From positions 1 to 64,000 of the forward strand of contig JADHZB010000016.1 in NCBI GenBank assembly GCA_015657535.1: a DNA stretch of 64,000 nt, in the 5' to 3' direction. Each line of letters opens with the position of its first letter. Position 1 is the first letter of the stretch. Of the stretch, positions 10,903-21,376 are shown piece by piece. Made by a program: the position numbers and the translations under genes. Below the pieces are notes generated by a model, which saw only the letters and a program-made list of their open reading frames with translations, had not been told where the DNA came from and ran no database searches. Source of the DNA: Nephromyces sp. MM_2019 (taxonomy: Eukaryota > Apicomplexa > Aconoidasida > Nephromycida).

Positions 10903-12051
10903 ATGGGCAATTCATGTTCTTCGAATTACTCTCGCTTGAGAAACAGCTATAATGGAGCTTTAATTAGAGAAGTAAATTCCCAAAGCTATAATGATGATAC
11001 TTTTAATGCAAGTTATAAAGGGAAAAATAGGCGAATGAAGCTAAGAAAGATGAACGATGTTGATTATAAAATGATCGAAACTTTAAAAGCTAATCTTACT
11101 CCGGTTGACTATTTGTCTATTTTGGAATCAATTTTCAAATCTATAATAAAAGAGTCCCCACATTCTATTGATTTAATATATACAAACAGAAAATCATTGC
11201 ATAAGCTCAATGGGTCTATATTTCCAAAATTCTGGGTAGAAAAATTAGAAGCTACAGATGGAGCTGATAAGAATGGGGATATCGACTTGATCGAGTTTTC
11301 TGAAGAAGAAATACAAACTAAAGCTAAGGAAACTAATATAAATTCTAACACTGAAGTTCCATCATATCAAGAAAACACTGAAACATCTGAACAAACTGGA
11401 ACCTATTCAAAGCCAACGCAAAATGTTGAAAAAATCAAACAAAGCACAAAATCAAGTGCCAAAATTTCAGGTGAGAAGAGAAAGAAAAAAATAAAAAATA
11501 TGACTAAAGTATCATTAAAAAGTTTGGAGAATTTTCCAGACTTAAACCAACAAAATAATAATGCTCAAAGCGTATTAAAATCAATTTATAATGCGCAAAA
11601 CACAAAAATCAACGAAAGATTGAATCTCTTAACTTTCAAAAAAGTTAATATAAAAGCTGATGGCAATTGTTTCTTTCGGGCTGTTTCATGGAATCTTTAT
11701 GGGTCTGAGTCTTTACATCGTGATATTAGGGCTTTAATAGTTTCATATATATCACAAAATCAGATCGAGTTCAATAAATTTTTCAAACCAAACTCTGATG
11801 ATACAAAGAATTATATTAGGCAACTTTCGTTATGTGGAAACTGGGCCGATGAAATCTGTGTTCAAGCTACTGCAAATTACTTTAATTGTGTAATTCATAT
11901 CTTAACAGCAGCAGAAGAAGAATGGTATCTTAGATGTTCTCCAAAAACGTCAATTGGTAGAGCATCTGCTGAACCAGCTATGCATTTATTTATGTTATAC
12001 CTCGCTCCATCACATTATGGGGTGTTTTATCAAAATTTTAAGGACAACTAG
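10903..12051 (+). CDS. OTU-family cysteine protease with an N-terminal acylation signal
   Basis: An intronless gene for a 382-residue protein. The C-terminal 130 residues are an OTU (ovarian tumour) deubiquitinase-type domain: DGNCFFRAV carries the catalytic Cys (residue 256), followed by WADEICVQATANYF and the catalytic His in APSHYGVFY (residue 371), with the usual spacing of about 115 residues. The first residues are MGNSCSSN. Gly2 with Ser6 is a classical N-myristoylation context and Cys5 is a typical palmitoylation site, so membrane tethering is likely. Residues 60-110 are predicted helical, 130-190 are acidic and Ser/Thr-rich, and 160-180 contain a basic KRKKKIKN stretch. OTU enzymes cleave ubiquitin or ubiquitin-like chains; linkage preference cannot be read. 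The start is fixed by the acylation motif and stops upstream. Confidence 0.88.
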   Translation: MGNSCSSNYSRLRNSYNGALIREVNSQSYNDDTFNASYKGKNRRMKLRKMNDVDYKMIETLKANLTPVDYLSILESIFKSIIKESPHSIDLIYTNRKSLHKLNGSIFPKFWVEKLEATDGADKNGDIDLIEFSEEEIQTKAKETNINSNTEVPSYQENTETSEQTGTYSKPTQNVEKIKQSTKSSAKISGEKRKKKIKNMTKVSLKSLENFPDLNQQNNNAQSVLKSIYNAQNTKINERLNLLTFKKVNIKADGNCFFRAVSWNLYGSESLHRDIRALIVSYISQNQIEFNKFFKPNSDDTKNYIRQLSLCGNWADEICVQATANYFNCVIHILTAAEEEWYLRCSPKTSIGRASAEPAMHLFMLYLAPSHYGVFYQNFKDN

Positions 12052-12758
12052 TAGTGAGGCTTATTTAAACAGGATAATACTATCAAAAGATCGTTAAACA
12101 TTTTTATACCAAATGAAATTTGATCCATTTCAAGATCTAAACCTATGTGTATGTAATGACTGCTCTGAAAATTAACATTTTGTAACCTAATATTTACAAT
12201 TATCACTCATCCATTAAGATATGCTAAATTATAATATAGGTAAAACTTTCTATAAAATTGGTCACTTGTAACATACTGTAAATTTATGGAATTTTTTATT
12301 TCTGATTCATATTTCCATGCAGAAAGTTATAGACTATGATCTTTCTAAAAACATTATTGGATGCTAATATCACAGTTATTCTTTAAATATATGGGAAGAG
12401 GATTACAAATTATACTATCTTCAATAATCCATATAGCTTTTAAATTAAATATTGCCTATAGGAATCATATAAATTAATAATTTTAATGAACTCAACAAAA
12501 AAATGAGGTTTGCTTTTTGTTTTGTATCCTAAAATTATAAAAATTTTGAAAGGTGTTAGAGATAACTCTAATGGTTAGACTCTATTGGTTAGAAGATTAA
12601 TATAATAATTAGATTGAGATCGTTTATTTGATTGGTTTATATATTTGCGAAATTAAGTCTGAATATTTATTATCCCAAGCTTTGTAAAATGATAATAAAA
12701 AGTCGAATTTGAGTTCTGATTATTTTAGAATTGTTAAATTTCAACTTATGCTTCATTA
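12052..12758. other. Convergent 3' flanks of OTU and PPME1 genes
   Basis: AT-rich sequence between two convergent genes. There is a short internal direct repeat near 12568-12594 (two copies of a TGGTTAGA-containing word). I see no gene or tRNA fold. Confidence 0.5.
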
Positions 12759-15085
12759 TTAATTAGTGCGGTTGTTGTAATTTGTAGGTGTATTACGTTT
12801 TACAAATGTTTCCAAAATCGAAGCTAATTTCTCAGGTTGGTCCTCCTAAAAATATACTCAAGCAACATTAAAATTGAAAGCACGACTAAAATGGGAGAGA
12901 AAACCATAAAAATGAGTTACAAATTTTGAAATATACTCATTATCTGGTAGAGTCATTTTTTAAAGTGGAACCTAAGATTAAGAATTAAAGTTACTTCAAT
13001 TGTGTGTCCTGAATTTGCGATAGATACGAATTGGAACTTCCCTTGCATATGACCTCGTGTTAGTGTTGTGTCTAGTCTATCATAACCTTGTAAAATTAAG
13101 ATTTAAGATGTGTGCGAGGGAAAGTTCGTGCATTTATAAGTATTTATATCTACCAGCACACACTAGTAATTTTGCAGCTTTAGAATCCAAGAATCTTTTA
13201 GAGCTTCCCCTGAACCAGCCTTTGCAGGTATAAGTAAAAAAGAAAATTAAATTTTTTGTATTTGTTCTGTGATTTAAAGTATAAAACTCATTGAATTTTT
13301 TGGAGAATCTGAATAAAGATTACTTTCCCAAAATGGTTTAGTTTCTTCCGGGGGACATATCCATACCCTATTTTTTTAGTAAAAATCAATTAGTAATGTA
13401 ACTCGAATAATAGGTGACGTTTGCGTAAAAATTTATTCACGTTCAAAAAAGCTTTAAATACCATAAATTTACCAAGATTCATCTTTTAATTTTAATTGAG
13501 AAGGTATAGAAATCTTAGCTGATTCTATATTTGATAGTGATTGAGAATTAATAGCCCAATTGATTGCTTGATATAAATTGTTAAATGATTTTGGGAATTT
13601 TGAGATGTTATCTTTGATGAATTGGAATGATTGAATAGCAGTACCTTAATTAATATATATTAGTAAGAATTAGTAAAACTTGACATTATATGATTACGAA
13701 TTTGATATAGGTGGCTTAATAGAAAAGAGTTATATATAATCCCAAAGTTTGGGTTTTACCTTCAACAACATCAATGACCACTAATCCGGTAAAGTCAAAG
13801 ATTTGTGTATGTAATGATATAGAAGTTGCAATGACACCACCCATGCTAAAATATTGTTTTAATTTGGTTGCATTTTCAGTTATAAATAGTTAAATATTCC
13901 AAAATGTTATAGAGTGCTTGCTGTTTAAAACTTAACAAATACAACTCACCTATGGCCAATAATAAATATTGGTATTGATTCGGCATTTTGTTTATCTTTA
14001 AAATGAAAGTATACATATTTCAATATTTCTAATCCATCTTGGACAAGCCTTTCCGAGTTCAGATCAAATTCTGAGCAAATTGTTTTACCATGACCACGGC
14101 AGTCATATGCGGCGATACAAAACTCTTTCTTGAGAATCCTCTGATATAATATAGTGAGAGAATAAATTAAGCATGAGCATAGAAGTATATCGTACTATTA
14201 GCCTATATATAATATTTTCGAGGTAGCTGTGCAAGTAAATTCACATTTAAAAGTCCTTATATAACAGAAATATCTGGGATCCATGTTATAATAATAAGGG
14301 AGTTACATCTAAGTCATTAACTGATCTTATTTTTACCGTCACATGGGACCAACTAAGAGCTGTATGCCCAGTGCCATGCAGGAATAAAATCAATGGCCCT
14401 TTAGAGCCAGCTAAATAGATTCTGAAGCTCTAAAGAAAATATGTAAAAAATTAATTTATAATATTGGTACAAAGCTTGCAGATTCATGGAAACTTTTTGA
14501 GTTCGTTTCTAAAGCAGGAGTTTTTACGTTAAAGAAGAGGTTATTCAGTGATTAGATTCAGAACTTGTTATTATTTTCATAAAGAATTATATTTCCATCC
14601 CCTTTAATTTTAGCAAAACAATAGTGATCAAAAAATTAAATGGTTCATAAATTCAATGTGTGCTCACATCATTTGTATCAGGAATCTTCAAGTCACAAGT
14701 GTCGTCAAAATAATCTGACCATTTTGGTAAATGACTGCCTTCGTTTATTCCCTTAGTATACCTTAAATCAAGTTGATTAAAAAACATACTTATAAGGAAT
14801 TTTGTGACATAGATTCATTTAAATTTGTACTTTAAAAATTAGTATATATTTATTACTTAAACAATTAATCTTTGAAAAACAAATTCTTAAATAAACATAA
14901 AATTTAAAAATCTTTAATAAATTATTTTAAGATCAAATATAAAGATAGCATATTTTGGACCTTGGGCTAGCTGAAAAATAGGCTGATGTGGGCTTTTTGG
15001 GGAAAGGAGGAACTGGAGGTAATCTATTTATTTCATTTTTGTTGCCACCAGAAGGGTCGTTAATTGTTGGAGGATCTCCCGACAT
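12759..15085 (-). CDS. PPME1: Protein phosphatase methylesterase 1 (PPME1)
   Basis: A ten-exon gene for the alpha/beta hydrolase that removes the C-terminal methyl ester from PP2A catalytic subunits. Start ATG at 15085 (MSGDPPTINDPSGGNK); stop TAA at 12759-12761. Reading 5' to 3', exons encode KWSDYFDD (about 14755-14670), the oxyanion region LFLHGTGHTALSWSHV (about 14430-14337), AAYDCRGHGKT, the nucleophile elbow IIGHSMGG with the catalytic Ser (about 13950-13840), VVIDVVEGTA with the catalytic Asp, KPFWE, WFRGSSKRFLDSK plus KLLVCAG, then LTRGHMQGKFQF and SGHTIE with the catalytic His (about 13084-12990), and EDQPEKLASILETF. All blocks are in the order of human PPME1, which ends at a similar distance past the His. 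The PPME1-specific WFRG and MQGKFQ blocks exclude a generic hydrolase. Internal exon edges are approximate. Confidence 0.92.
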
Positions 15086-15149
15086 ATCAAAAAGTTGAAA
15101 AAATTTTGACTTGTTATCAAATATTATTATTTTAGGGGGTTATCTTCAT

Positions 15150-15540
15150 TGATTCCCTTGGTATATATTAACCAACATTGATTGATTATAAGTCAATTCT
15201 GAAGAAAATTTCATAAAATCAATTTATTTAATTTTTAACCTTAAAATTACCATATCCTTACGACTTAAACGAATTCGACACTAATAAATTTCTTAATTTA
15301 CAATAATTTGAAGTTTATACTATAGCAGCTTAAAATCACATATAATAAAGTGTATGTTGGGCCTTTAGTTAGTTGAAAAATATACTGATATGGGCTTATC
15401 AGGGAAAGTAGGAACTGGAGGTAATTTATTAGACTTAATTTTTATTGTCATCAAAAAGCTCCTCAATAGATGAATGAGATCTACCTGCATATTAAAAAGC
15501 TTAAGAAATGTTAACTTATTATACAACCTTTTTATTTTTG
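15150..15540 (-). pseudogene. Decayed tandem copy of PPME1 exon 1 and flanks
   Basis: This roughly 390 bp block resembles 14740-15130, which contains PPME1 exon 1 and part of intron 1. In minus-strand reading, a frame beginning near 15494 includes NKLPPVPTFPDKPISVYFS, clearly related to NRLPPVPPFPKKPTSAYFS of the real exon 1, but it then hits a stop where the true exon continues to its donor. The flanking sequence is also alignable by eye (GGAACTGGAGGTAAT and CTTGGTATA words recur in the same relative places). The N-terminal MSGDPPT part is not conserved. It is therefore best seen as a diverged duplicate exon that is unlikely to be used. Confidence 0.7.
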
Positions 15541-15552
15541 TTATATCTTAGC

Positions 15553-15638
15553 GTTAGATACGGGATCGTAATAGATTTCGCGCACCTAAAGTAAGTTAGG
15601 TTGACTAGGTGTGGCTTGCGTATAACGACGCGTCTAAC
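15553..15638. ncRNA. Candidate structured RNA with cloverleaf-like folding
   Basis: This 86-nt segment is noticeably richer in G and C than its surroundings. It can fold as a four-helix junction: a 7-bp closing helix (GTTAGAT 15553-15559 with GTCTAAC 15632-15638), an adjacent short hairpin (ACG-CGT, 15560-15569), a long central arm (CACCTA 15583-15588 with TAGGTG 15606-15611), and a hairpin GCGT-ACGC (15618-15631) abutting the closing helix. It lacks the TTCRA T-loop and D-loop signatures of tRNA, so it is not called a tRNA. Either strand could be the transcript. It may simply be a chance fold. Confidence 0.3.
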
Positions 15639-17270
15639 TAGAGTAAGGAGAGCTTAAGAAATACTATTAAAATTTTACTAACTAGTAAGGGATTGCTTAA
15701 GAACCGTAGGTGTTTTGAGGGATTAAGTATCGGCTTGGGGAGATTTCAAAGTTTTACAATTGGAAGGTTAAAGCGTTATACATTCGTAAATTTAAAGATT
15801 AGCAATTGGGACTCTCTTTTTCTAAAAAAAAGAAAAATATCTTTTTGATTTATTTTTCCTTTTTTTTTTAAGTTTTCGCGTTAATGGTTTCGAAGTCAAA
15901 AAAAATTAAAATAAAAATAAGTAAAGTTCCCAAGAAAATTCTATGGAGAGAAAAGGTTTTCTTTTTTCTTTAATTTCTTGTTTTTCTTTCTTTTTCCGTG
16001 TGGTCTTCTTATTTCGTTTCCTTTGCTTTGTTATTTGTGGGGTTCGTATTTGGCGTATTTTTGGGTCTGTTACATTTGCGTGTTTTAGGATTCATATATA
16101 TATATATACTGCTACTTAAATTTTATTTTAGAAATTGTGGGTTGATTAGTTATGTTTTATCGGGTCTTCTTCTACCTAGTAATGTTTGGTATCTAGCATG
16201 TAGTTGTATTATTGTGTAAGTACTCTCTCTTTTTTTTTATTGTCGGTACATTACAATGTTAATAACTTTTTGCTGCATTAAGTAACTCTCAGGCTAAGGA
16301 CATGAGAAACACCCAGAACGTTAACTTCTCTATATTACTTGCAATTTTTTTGCCAATCTTTTCTATGGCTAACCGAGTTATCTATAATATTTAGCTACAA
16401 GTCAGTGATATGAAATCAGTAATTTATTCCATAGACAAGCTACTTTGTACTCATTTTAAATTCTCATCAAAGGAAACTCGAAAGTGGATTATTTCTAGCA
16501 AATTATCAATATATTTTTATGAGATTCAAATCCACTCTTAGTAATTCAATTTAAGAATTTTTTTCTTTCTAAACTATAAATTCTTGGTAGTTTATTATTT
16601 CTTAATTTTAACTACAAAAGTATCATAGAAATGTATTAGCCTGTTAGCTTTTTGATTGCCGATCCTGCTATTAAACTGTAAAAGTAGGGAGCTTAAAAAA
16701 AGGTGTGATGTCTTAAATTTCATTAATCAGCATATTATATTATTGGTTAGGTCTCAATTGGAAGCTATAATTGAATATAATTTCGAATTGAGGGCAGTCT
16801 GGGTTGAAATTCCCAAAGTTTGATTGAAATGGGCAATTATAAAATAAAATTAGTTTAATTGCAAAAATTTCTGTATCATATACATCTATCAACTAATACA
16901 AAGCCAAAATGTCTGAACTATGTTAATTTTGAATTGTCATGGTAATTAAAAGTAGTACTCGATTCTAAAAAGCAACTATGAATTATGAATGTGGAATTAT
17001 TTTAATAATATACTATAGATTTTTGAATCTTTAAAACTATATTGATTATTGAAGGGGACATTAAAAAACTATAACAAAGTTTGTTTATATCAATCAAAAG
17101 TTTAAAATAGGAGGCAATAATAAAAATTTTAAGACTGTATGATCTAGCCTTATTCATTGGTATTGTCATTAGCAATGTTCGGATTCCATTCTATAATCTG
17201 TTTGGGGATATGTATGAATTATTATAACTTTATAATGGTCATTTGTTGAATAGGTACAGTATTAGGTTAT
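15639..17270. other. Gene-free region with strong pyrimidine/purine strand asymmetry
   Basis: The first part (15820-16250) is T-rich or T/G-rich on the plus strand with poly-T runs near 15865, then a poly-A stretch near 15897-15920, then TTTCTTT-rich sequence. A 73-codon plus frame at 15998-16219 encodes only hydrophobic residues dictated by this composition and is not called as a gene. The right half (16250-17270) is ordinary AT-rich DNA downstream of the threonyl-tRNA synthetase. Confidence 0.5.
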
Positions 17271-20200
17271 TTAAGATTTGTGAAGATCCCTCACCTTATC
17301 AGAGGAGGCAGAATTGACTTTTGTTAGCTGCTTAAAAGTGTCTAGAAGTTGCTCTATGTTCATAATATTCTGTAAAGGCGTTAAAAGTGAGATGAATAGA
17401 AAGTGTTTCCAAGTTAATGTGAATGAATAATACTATTTTAGATGAAAATACCAACCTGTTGTTGAGGAGCCGCGCGATCTCTCACAGTTATTGTAGCATC
17501 ATTTTGCTCTTGGTCACCAACAACCAACAAGTAATTCCATTGTTGAAGCTGTGCTGTTCTAATCTTTTTACTTATAGTGTTGTTGCTATCATCAACTGCC
17601 GTGTCAAATCCTATATTATTTTCAGTCAAAAAATATAAATCCATTAATTTAAAACCAAACAATTTATATTTTTCCAAGTGCTCAAAATGAAATTAGGAAT
17701 CGAGATAGGTTATTCTTACCAAAGTTCTTGAGGTTATGATTTACCCAATTTGCATATTCGACATTTCTCGCATTAATAGGGAGAACAATTGCTTGTCTGG
17801 GAGATAACCAGAATGGGAATTTTCCCGCAGTATGTTCAATCAAAACTCCACACATTCTTTCGAGGGAGCCAAATATGGCACGGTGTATCATTACAGGCCT
17901 TGCCATGCCTGAGCGAAGAGCTCCTTCATCCTCTTTTTCTGTCTCAGCTGATGGCTCCTCCCTTTTCTGATGGGCTAATATGGCAAAATAGATTATGAAT
18001 ATTTAATTTGGAGCTAAACTCTGTGTAATCAGAGAAGAATTCTATATAGCTGCGTAAATGATTTTCAGCTATTAATTTCGAAATTTATTTTCTAAATCAA
18101 ATACCTACTTTCTGCTATCCCAGAGTCTTGATTTTGATATTGCAAGTTAAATCGAATTGGTAATTGGAAATCTAATTGAATAGTGCCACACTGATGGGTT
18201 CTCTTTAATGCATCATATAATAAAACATCAATTTTTGGACCATAGAAAGCGCCATCTCCTGGATTTTCTTTCCTGAATTGAGAGATATTTGCAAAGTGAA
18301 TAAATTATAAGCTCATTTAGTTATATACCAGGGGAGTTGTAATTCATTCAAAGCAAGCTTGAGGTAGTCCTCAGCTTCATTCCATAGTTCAATAGCACCT
18401 ATTCAAAAATGATTTGATAGGAAACAGAATGTAGTATGGCTAAGGAAAATTTGCTATTTATCAGAATTTTCATTTCAACTTACCGATGGCCTTCTCAGGC
18501 CGTGTAGATAATAATAATTCATACTTGAACCCAAATTGTTTATATACGAAAAATAAAAACTCCAGGGCTCCTTTTACTTCATCTTTCACTTGGCTAATTG
18601 TGCAAAATATGTGACCATCATCCTGTTGAAATCGTCGAACTCTATAATAGGATCATAGGCAAGTGTTAGATAGTTAAGTATAATTCATAAGCTTCTAAAA
18701 CGCTAAAATTCTAATAAAGTTTGAACCTGGTGGTACCGCTGAGACTTCCGGAAAGTTCGTTTCTATGTAGCACACCAAAATCACTAAGCCTAATTGGTAG
18801 ATGCCTGTAAGATGGAGCCATATGTTTAAACATAAGGCAATGCCCAGGACAGTTCATTGGCTTTAATCCCCAATCTTTGCCCTCAACATCGAAAGTAAAC
18901 ATATTTTCCTGTAGAATATTGAAAGTTAAAGCAATTTACATTCGATTCTGTAGTAAGATGCAACTAAAGTATCAGTACTGACATCTGCTCACCTTATAAT
19001 TTTGCCAGTGACCTGATATTTTCCACAAATCAGAATGATATATATTTGGTGAAATTACTTCATTGAAACCTCTGAGGCGATATTCGATCTGTAATATAAT
19101 GATTACATTGATGAAATCAAAAATTATAACAATAGTTCGGCAACCTACTCTCAAAAAATCGCAAAGTTTGTTATATAAGCGCGCGCCATATGGTAACCAA
19201 AAAGCAGATCCTAAAAAGTGAAAAAAAATGGTGCTATGAAGTAGTAACTAGTCTACATCATATAAAAACGTTTAGTGGAGTTTATAATATCTCGGTTTAC
19301 GATATTAAGAATATAAGGAGTTCAAACCAAATTAACCTGCAGAATATAGGGGATCAAAAAAGAATAGATTTAGCTCATTTCCAAGTGTGCGGTGGTCCCT
19401 TTTTTTAGCTTCTTGCAGAAAATTAAGATATTCTTTATGTTGGGCCTTGTCGGGAAATGAGATTCCATATATACGTTGTAAAGAATCTGTGAATAAGAAA
19501 AATTATCTAAATATTAAGAAATCTCAAATAGATCTGCCCAGAATAAGCTTTAAACTTGGTAACTATATTTATTTATTATTGTCTGATGTGTTTTTTACTA
19601 GTCTTTAAATATGTAAAATTTTAACAAGAATTTTTGAGTTTATTTAAGCATTTCTAAATCTCATAGATATGTTCTGATAAATCTTGAAGAATGGCTCTAA
19701 TTTACCTGATGAGGTGTTACCAAGCCAGTAAGCAGATGAATGTTTTGTCACAGACATAGAAATGATTTTAGTAGTAGAAGGAAGATGCGGGCCTCGACAA
19801 AGATCTACGAGAGTACCGCATCTGTGGTTAGATGTTAGAAGGGATAAGATCGTGAATAAGATCAATAGTAGAAATTTATTAATTGCAAACCTGTAGCAGC
19901 TAGATTTACTTCCGTCAGGGATTTTAGATGATATCAATTGCTGCTTAAACGGGTTATCCTTGAAAAGCTCAAGTAACTGCTCTTTAGTACAAACAAGTCG
20001 CTGAAAAGGTTGATGAGATTTGACAATTTTCTTCACTTCTCCATCAATGCTAGAGTAGTCTTCCTCCTTAAATTTCTGGGATTATAGAGGAGTAAAAAAT
20101 ATTAGTATACCAAAATACTAATTCTGTAAAGCTCACCATATCTCCAATGTAGCTGTCATAATAGAATCCAGAGCTAAGAGGTGGTCCAACAGTTAATTGA

Positions 20201-21376
20201 GCCCCATATAAATTTTCTAGGGCTTCACCTGGGTTTAGATTTTATAATATGTCCTAATGGGAAATTCGCTAAAGAAATCTTTATGTATGATCTGATAATA
20301 CCTAAAACATGAGCAGAAGAATGCCAGAATACTACTTTTCCTTCACTATCATTGAAAGTTAAAAATTCTATTTCACAACTTCCTTCTAAAGGTCTGGAAA
20401 GATCCCAAAGTTTCCATGAATCCTCAGTTTTGGAATTATTTGCCTCTTCTTCCATTGTATAATCAACCATAGTATCATCCGTAAATTCTTCAGAGTATTT
20501 TACCTATGGGTACATTGAATAGAATATTTTGAATAGAGGATAAAGTAAGATTTCTCATTTTTAACCTTTGCTACAACAGCTTTTTCCGCAAGGCTTGATG
20601 AGATCTTTTTAGCAATTTCAAGAGGAGTAGTTTTGTGTTGGAATGCTGGGTAGGTTTGGCCTTCTATCGTGGTGACGGTGATATCCTTCTTTTCTAAAGA
20701 GTCTGAAATAGATTAGTTAGACTTTTAATCTCAACTATTAGTCAAATCCTTTTATGAATGTTTTTGTACAAAAAATGTAGTGATAGAAATGAAAAGCAAA
20801 AAAGATTCTTTCATAAAACTTAAATTAAGAGGAGTCACCTTGTTTACTCTGCTGCTCGCTATATAGTCTATCCCATAGGCTTAAGCGCTCCTTTAAGAAT
20901 GGAGCATTTGGACCAGGAGTGAATTCGACACCAATTTTACCTCCGTTATCTATGGCTGGTGTAGTGCTTTGGATTGTTCTTCGAGCGACTTCTGCCGACA
21001 TTGTTGCAAATGGCTTACTAAAAATATGTAATGGTTTATGAGCTTTTTTTTGGGATAAATACCAATGCGATAGTGAGTATTTTTTATTTATTTTGTTGGG
21101 GAGCTGAAATGGTGATAGTGTACAGCTTTCCTTCCAGATATTTGTGTTTTTATATGATAGTAAGTTTTGAGCTAGGGGTTTGATAGATGGTAGTCTCTTA
21201 GTGGTTTGCGGATTTGCTGATACAGATATATGAAAAGCTAGAGAAGAGAAATATACGGAAGTCAGATAAGAGAATAAAGGTGAAAAAGGATATAGGAAAT
21301 TTGTGTTTTTTTTATTTAAATTCAACTTCATTTGAATAAAAAAGCTTGAATATTTCCATAATAAAATTGCAAACAT
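17271..21376 (-). CDS. Threonyl-tRNA synthetase with optional N-terminal leader
   Basis: A gene of about 15 exons for a class II aminoacyl-tRNA synthetase that charges tRNA-Thr. Domains in order: a ubiquitin-like TGS segment (about 20704-20490), the editing domain with HSSAHVLG (about 20320) and [10 protein letters not shown] (about 19800), then the catalytic core: [16 protein letters not shown] (motif 1), KPMNCPGHC (zinc Cys), [20 protein letters not shown] (motif 2), [10 protein letters not shown] (zinc His), and [16 protein letters not shown] (zinc His plus motif 3). The anticodon-binding domain follows ([20 protein letters not shown]) and the protein ends near DKVRDLHKS with TAA at 17271-17273. 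The first in-frame ATG at 21376 gives a leader of about 124 residues rich in Lys, Asn and Ser. A second ATG at 21003 (MSAEVARR) would give a cytosolic-length protein. The leader could target an organelle. All essential residues are intact. Confidence 0.93.

Noticed and set aside
12545..12640. Possible tRNA or small RNA around the TGGTTAGA repeats
   Set aside because: No closing acceptor-type stem or T-loop could be found; the resemblance is limited to a D-arm-like word.
15553..15638. Standard tRNA gene
   Set aside because: The fold is cloverleaf-like but no TTCRA T-loop, no conserved D-loop GG, and no clear anticodon arm of 5+7 nt are present.
15998..16219. 73-codon hydrophobic plus-strand open frame
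   Set aside because: The sequence is T/G-rich on the plus strand, which forces Phe, Leu, Val and Gly codons; no charged residues or flanking exons support a membrane protein.
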